A stretch of 11,524 nt of DNA. Source: CAYZQE01 sp964480635. Lineage in GTDB: Bacteria > Pseudomonadota > Gammaproteobacteria > GCA-001735895. Shown in pieces: positions 7,891 through 11,524 of this stretch (position 1 is its first letter; every line of letters begins with the position of its first letter). A model generated the notes under the pieces. It was not told the origin of the DNA and made no database searches. It saw nothing but the letters and a program-made list of their open reading frames with translations. The translations under genes were made by a program, and so were the position numbers. The stretch covers positions 1 to 11,524 of the forward strand of contig CAYZQE010000078.1 of the NCBI GenBank assembly GCA_964480635.1, written 5' to 3'.

Positions 7891-8865
7891 TTACCTTTGT
7901 GCGTAGGCGTCTAAGCCATTTGAGTAATGTATTTTACCTTTGGAATCGATAATGATGGCATCAAATCCATCTAATGAGTTTATCAGTTCTAAACCTTTTT
8001 TTTCACCTAAAATAAAGATGGCGGTCGATAAGGCATCAGTCATCGTTGCATCTTCGCCAATAACCGATGCACTCCATGTTTTTGTACTGGGTTTGCCCGT
8101 TTTGGGGTCTATAATATGATGGATTCTTTTACCGTTATCAATGTAATAACGTTCATAATCACCTGATGTTGATAAAGCAGTGTTAGATAAAGGAATGCGT
8201 AAGGCCAAGGCATTTTTTTTTCGTGGATGCTGAATGCCAATAATCCACTCCTTTCCATGCTTGTCACCAATAATTTTAGAATCGCCACCCGCGCTAATAA
8301 TACCTTCATTAATACCGCAACGCTTCAATATAATGCTCGCCTTTTCAATGGCATAGCCTTTACCTATTCCACCTAAATCAATTTTAACGCGTGGGTTCTT
8401 AAAACTAATGTAGGGCATATTTAAGGTTATATGTCGGTAATTAATGGCATTTAATAAACTTTTAATGGTTTCATCGTTGGGCTTAGTTTTATGTCTGAGG
8501 TTATATTGGTAACCAATGGAAGCATAGGTGATGTCGAAGGCGGCATCACTGATGACCGATAGAGCAATAGAGCGCTTGATGAGCTGAAAAGTTTCTGGTG
8601 ATACGGCAACAGGGTGTTGAGCGGCGAGTTGGTTTATTTTACTGACTTCGCTGTCATTTTTATAGCTGCTAAGTAGGCTATCGATTCGAGTCATTTCGGC
8701 ATAAGCTTGATGACTACAAGAATCACCATGTTCTTGCGACTGACTTTCTAGCTTCATAGATACTTTAGTACCCATTATGGTTTGTGATGATTCGTGCCAA
8801 TAAGCAAATGCAGAGCTATGGGCAACAATAAAGAAAGCCGACGCTACAAATAAATAAAATTTAAT
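7891..8865 (-). CDS. apbE: Periplasmic FAD:protein FMN transferase ApbE, apparently initiated at ATT
   Basis: ApbE moves FMN from FAD onto Ser/Thr of exported flavoproteins, with Mg2+. The family motifs are all present (numbering from the ATT start): MGTKVSM at 31-37, KIDLGGIGKGYAIEKA (FAD-binding loop), a GGD triplet, GKEWIIGIQHPR, ALSTSGDYERYY, HHIIDPKTGKP, and the metal-binding C-terminal TDALSTAIFILG. The first in-frame ATG (8773-8775) is the Met of MGTKVSM and would omit the export signal. The open frame continues upstream and encodes IKFYLFVASAFF, a hydrophobic core and AFA before YWHESSQ, a textbook signal peptide of about 21 residues. No ATG, GTG, TTG or CTG lies in that extension. 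ATT at 8863-8865 sits 7 bases after AAAGG, so I chose it, giving 324 residues. It is not a lipoprotein form. No flavinylation target of the DxxSGAT type is seen in the visible neighbours. The stop is 4 bases before the next gene. Confidence 0.85.
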   Translation of the reverse strand: MKFYLFVASAFFIVAHSSAFAYWHESSQTIMGTKVSMKLESQSQEHGDSCSHQAYAEMTRIDSLLSSYKNDSEVSKINQLAAQHPVAVSPETFQLIKRSIALSVISDAAFDITYASIGYQYNLRHKTKPNDETIKSLLNAINYRHITLNMPYISFKNPRVKIDLGGIGKGYAIEKASIILKRCGINEGIISAGGDSKIIGDKHGKEWIIGIQHPRKKNALALRIPLSNTALSTSGDYERYYIDNGKRIHHIIDPKTGKPSTKTWSASVIGEDATMTDALSTAIFILGEKKGLELINSLDGFDAIIIDSKGKIHYSNGLDAYAQR

Positions 8866-8872
8866 GAGACTG

Positions 8873-8877
8873 CCTTT
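8873..8877 (-). promoter_or_regulatory. Ribosome-binding site supporting an ATT start for apbE
   Basis: On the - strand this reads AAAGG, then the 7-base spacer CAGTCTC, then ATT AAA TTT. It lies just beyond the stop codon of the DUF1501-like gene. It is the only good Shine-Dalgarno-like element upstream of the encoded signal peptide and therefore decides the proposed start. Confidence 0.6.
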
Positions 8878-8880
8878 AAA

Positions 8881-10482
8881 TCATAATGCATTGAAAGCAA
8901 TATAATCAGCATAATTTGTGCCTAAACCATGATTGTTAAATTTAGAGGTAAACATGGCTTCATCACCATTCAATGCCATGTAATTTAATAACACAGTATT
9001 AACCAGTAAGTTGACATTGTTAGCCGCAGGGCTAGATGACGTAACCACAGAGGCATCGGCAGAAAAACGCCCAATTTGTCTGCCAGTAATAATGGGTGTT
9101 GGTTTTCCCGCAGGGTCATACACTAAAAAGAACCCGCAGGCAGTCGATGAATTATCACCAGTCCATTGGCCTTTACCTCGGCCGCCTAATTGTGTGCCAT
9201 TATCGGGGGTGTTGTCGGGCATGCCGTTACTGGCTACAGAGCCATCGCTATACACATAAATCATTACTTTTTGGTTTAAGCGAGCGGCGTAGTTTAAGCA
9301 AGCACCAATACAGCGCCCAGCTCGTCGGTCACGGTTTTCGCCAGCCGAGCGGTTACCCGTGTGGTAGTCATAACCACCCATGGTAACGCAACCCGCAGCG
9401 GCATAGCCTTTAAGTACCATTTTCATAATAGAGGCTGTTTTTGCAAATTCACGGTCATTCATTTCATCGCTGGTAAAAATGGCGTTTTCACCGACAATAT
9501 CAACATCAAGTAAGGGGTCGACAGGAACACCGGCAAAGCGGTCTGCTAAGTCAGCGGCTTTTAAATAACCGCACCTCATTAAGTCCTTAACGACTTCGCC
9601 ATTGGTTGGCAAGGTATTTACTGTGCCTAGCTTTAATTTTTTATGGCTAATTCGTGCCATAGATTCCATCACCGCAGTGACATCAGCGGGGTCACTTAAA
9701 ATAGCGGTTAAATTGCCGACATCAACCATACCCGTGACATCGCTTGGGCGATCAACTTTAGCGGGTCTGAGTTCTGGGTTAATCATATTCATCGGGGCAA
9801 GCGAATTACCACCAGATGTACTATTTCTTGAGCCGATTAAAGTAGTAACAGAGCCGGTTCCACCCGCAATGGCTATGCCATACATAGGATTGTGCGTATT
9901 ATTGCCTGTATCATTATCAGAGCGAGAGGGGATAACACAGCCATCAACAGAGCCTACAGCAGCCCCCGCTTTTTCTAAAATGCCAGCTAACATAGGGCTA
10001 TCAGCATGAAACTGTAGCCCCAGCTCTTCATTGACAAAATCATTGTTAATGCTCGTGTTTAGTAAGGTAAAGGCAGAGGAATCTTGTCCAGGTATCATAT
10101 CGCCAGGGATGCCCAATTTGCTATAACCTGCGGTATTGATGGTGTCGTCGTTTTGACCATTAGAGCCACCCACTAAGACATTAGAGCCTGCAAAGTTAGC
10201 GCCGCCCGCAAGGTCAAAGCAGATGAAGGGTATTTTCTCGCTGCCATTATCGCCAATTTGACAGCCAATTTCTTCTGCTAAATCTTTAATGTCATCAGAA
10301 AGTGCTGCTAAAGCTTGATTGGGGTTGGCAAATAAACTTAATGCACCGCCCCCTAATATCGTTGCGCTGCCGCCTAAAAAGCCTTGGCGAATAAAGTCGC
10401 GACGGGTGACGGGGCGAGCGTGGTCATTATGTCGCAGGGGTGCATCGACAGAGAGGATGGTATTTTTGGCTTTTCTTTTCAT
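8881..10482 (-). CDS. Tat-exported DUF1501-like protein (533 aa)
   Basis: The N-terminus carries a twin-arginine signal: TRRDFIRQG at residues 26-34, a Gly/Ala/Leu-rich hydrophobic stretch (35-52), and a likely cleavage after QALA (56-59). The 25 residues before the twin Arg are unusually long and basic. The mature part fits the DUF1501 pattern, a family with an alkaline-phosphatase/sulfatase-like fold: FICFDLAGGANFAGSN (86-101), GGYDYHTGNRS (369-379, resembling the usual W/F-D-x-H element), IYVYSDGSVASNG (408-420), a Gly-rich RGKGQWTGD segment, and a C-terminal GRQIGRFSADASVV region. Whether it is an active hydrolase is unknown. It is richer in Gly, Ala and Asp and visibly higher in GC than the TPR genes. 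AAGGAG, overlapping the previous stop, lies 9 bases before the ATG. DUF1501 proteins are commonly encoded with another large exported protein, as here with the partial gene upstream. Confidence 0.85.
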   Translation of the reverse strand: MKRKAKNTILSVDAPLRHNDHARPVTRRDFIRQGFLGGSATILGGGALSLFANPNQALAALSDDIKDLAEEIGCQIGDNGSEKIPFICFDLAGGANFAGSNVLVGGSNGQNDDTINTAGYSKLGIPGDMIPGQDSSAFTLLNTSINNDFVNEELGLQFHADSPMLAGILEKAGAAVGSVDGCVIPSRSDNDTGNNTHNPMYGIAIAGGTGSVTTLIGSRNSTSGGNSLAPMNMINPELRPAKVDRPSDVTGMVDVGNLTAILSDPADVTAVMESMARISHKKLKLGTVNTLPTNGEVVKDLMRCGYLKAADLADRFAGVPVDPLLDVDIVGENAIFTSDEMNDREFAKTASIMKMVLKGYAAAGCVTMGGYDYHTGNRSAGENRDRRAGRCIGACLNYAARLNQKVMIYVYSDGSVASNGMPDNTPDNGTQLGGRGKGQWTGDNSSTACGFFLVYDPAGKPTPIITGRQIGRFSADASVVTSSSPAANNVNLLVNTVLLNYMALNGDEAMFTSKFNNHGLGTNYADYIAFNAL

Positions 10483-10491
10483 AATGGTTAT

Positions 10492-10497
10492 CTCCTT
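10492..10497 (-). promoter_or_regulatory. Shine-Dalgarno of the DUF1501-like gene, overlapping the previous stop
   Basis: AAGGAG on the - strand shares bases with the TAA stop (10496-10498) of the upstream gene and lies 9 bases before the ATG at 10480-10482. A terminating ribosome would sit on this site, so the two genes are probably translationally coupled. Confidence 0.75.
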
Positions 10498-11524
10498 ACT
10501 GCACTAAAGTAACGGCACTACCAACGATAGCGGCGCATAATGATTTAACAATTTGGACGGTTCTAGCAGGGGTATAAATATCGCTAGCTAGGTTACAAGG
10601 GTTTTCTGGATCAACGTCGACAGGACATGCTGTCATCTTCGTCACTAAGCTCTCATAGGTATATGTTCCGCCAGTAGTGCTTAAGGTTTGCAATGAATTT
10701 GAACTCAGAGAGTTATAAATATCGACTGTATCTGGTTGCGAAGTTAACCCATTTAATAAAATTCGGCTAGTAAGAGGATCAATGGCAAGACCTTTTTTAG
10801 CTTCTGTATTAAAAGCAGTTTGAGCCGATTCAGTAAAATCCACATTGCTAAATAACTGTCTATCGGCATCACCAATATTTAATGCAGCATCTAAATCAAC
10901 ACGCGCGCTACAAGCTGCTAAGGCAATTTGAGCTATCGCCATTTGGTGTGATGACAAAAAGGTGTCTATTGCAGAGACGCTGGGCAATTGTTGTCGATAT
11001 TGAGAGTATAAAGTGTTTAGAGAGGCAATATCATTAGGTGCATTAATAGAGTCAATTGCCGTCATTTGTAAAATAGAAGCATAAATCTCTTCGAAGGTTT
11101 TAATGCCCACATCGGATGATTCAATGTCAGCCCCTGGTGGGGTAATGGGGGCAATGGCATCTTCAGTCCAGTTATAGGTCTCACCTGAAAGCTGTTCAAA
11201 AGTGATAAAAAACTCATCATCAGCAAGCCCTTTTTCTAATGCGATGACAGTGCCATTAGTTGACAGTACCTGACCACTTCCAGCGCTATAATTTGTGCTG
11301 TTAATGTCACTTTGCAAATTGGCAAAAGCTTGTCCAGAACTGGCTTCTCGCCCATTAATGCCTATGCGCATGTTTTTAATAATGAAGGGGCTAACCACCC
11401 AATCTTGGTCTAAGGAGATAAAAACAGGGTTTTCAAACAGATAGCTATACGCATCAAATTGAGAGGCTTGAAACTTGATAAACGCATCATTAATACCTGT
11501 TTCATCGCTTACTGAAAACAATAA
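10496..11524 (-). CDS. C-terminal part of a large exported protein, possibly of a LamG-associated family (partial)
   Basis: The reading frame is open through the right edge of the window, so only the last 342 residues are seen and the true start lies beyond 11524. A TTG near the edge is not needed as a start. Visible elements are FQASQFDAYSYLFENPVF, MRIGINGREASSGQAFANLQ, GTVIALEKGLADDEFFITFE and HQMAIAQIALAACSARVDLD. Only four Cys occur, two of them close together (TACPVDVDPENPC), suggesting disulfides in an exported protein. I recall such C-terminal regions in large LamG-domain proteins encoded before DUF1501 genes in marine gammaproteobacteria. No LamG domain is visible here, so that name rests on memory and is tentative. 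It is Ser/Asp/Ala-rich and Lys-poor, like surface proteins. It precedes the DUF1501-like gene by 13 bases and likely forms a functional pair with it. Confidence 0.72.
   Translation of the reverse strand, partial: LLFSVSDETGINDAFIKFQASQFDAYSYLFENPVFISLDQDWVVSPFIIKNMRIGINGREASSGQAFANLQSDINSTNYSAGSGQVLSTNGTVIALEKGLADDEFFITFEQLSGETYNWTEDAIAPITPPGADIESSDVGIKTFEEIYASILQMTAIDSINAPNDIASLNTLYSQYRQQLPSVSAIDTFLSSHQMAIAQIALAACSARVDLDAALNIGDADRQLFSNVDFTESAQTAFNTEAKKGLAIDPLTSRILLNGLTSQPDTVDIYNSLSSNSLQTLSTTGGTYTYESLVTKMTACPVDVDPENPCNLASDIYTPARTVQIVKSLCAAIVGSAVTLVQ

Noticed and set aside
7891..8775. apbE starting at the ATG at 8773-8775.
   Set aside because: That Met is the internal Met of the MGTKVSM family motif. 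The start would remove a well-formed signal peptide encoded in frame upstream, and no Shine-Dalgarno sequence precedes it.
9011..10009. Open frames on the + strand opposite the DUF1501-like gene (82, 96 and 135 codons).
   Set aside because: They are antisense to a gene with a clear Tat signal and family motifs, lack convincing ribosome-binding sites and have no recognisable domains. They follow from the higher GC of this gene.

Overview
The window looks like chromosomal DNA of a Gram-negative, low-GC (roughly 38-40 % by eye), probably marine gammaproteobacterium. This rests on two outer-membrane lipoprotein signals, a Tat signal, a periplasmic ApbE, ExbD/TolR-type proteins and an AgmX/PglI-type energy transducer. 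The taxonomic guess is inference. No tRNA, rRNA, CRISPR array, insertion sequence or phage gene was seen. Coding density is almost complete and the longest gene-free gap is about 15 bases.

Layout. Bases 9-1968 on the + strand are a tight three-gene run: two different ExbD/TolR-like inner-membrane proteins, then a TonB-like protein with one N-terminal membrane anchor, a Lys/Pro-rich periplasm-spanning stretch and an AgmX/PglI-type C-terminal domain. The gene spacers are 2 bases each, so the run is an operon. It presumably continues to the left into an ExbB/TolQ/MotA-like channel gene, which is not in the window.

From 11524 down to 1980 everything is on the - strand and packed like one long operon. 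In transcription order it holds: the 3' end of a secreted protein that may belong to a LamG-associated family; a Tat-exported DUF1501-like protein; a periplasmic FAD:protein FMN transferase (ApbE); a conserved-looking 173-aa exported protein; a 582-aa exported TPR/coiled-coil protein; a 933-aa TPR lipoprotein; a 204-aa TPR lipoprotein; and a 75-aa exported protein. Neighbours overlap by 4 or 14 bases or lie 4-15 bases apart. The two operons converge with only 11 bases between their stop codons.

How they may work together (inference). The + strand genes encode a proton-motive-force-driven motor arm (channel, two ExbD-type subunits, transducer). The - strand genes supply large periplasmic and outer-membrane TPR scaffolds plus exported client or surface proteins. 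The parts list resembles the Agl-Glt gliding machine of Myxococcus and TPR-containing TonB systems more than an ordinary iron-uptake TonB system, and no TonB-dependent receptor is present. The cargo or function is unknown.

The most notable details are: the first ExbD has Asn where the proton-carrying Asp of the membrane helix normally sits, while the second keeps Asp; and apbE has no ATG/GTG/TTG/CTG that would include its signal peptide, so it appears to start at an ATT codon placed 7 bases after an AAAGG ribosome-binding site.
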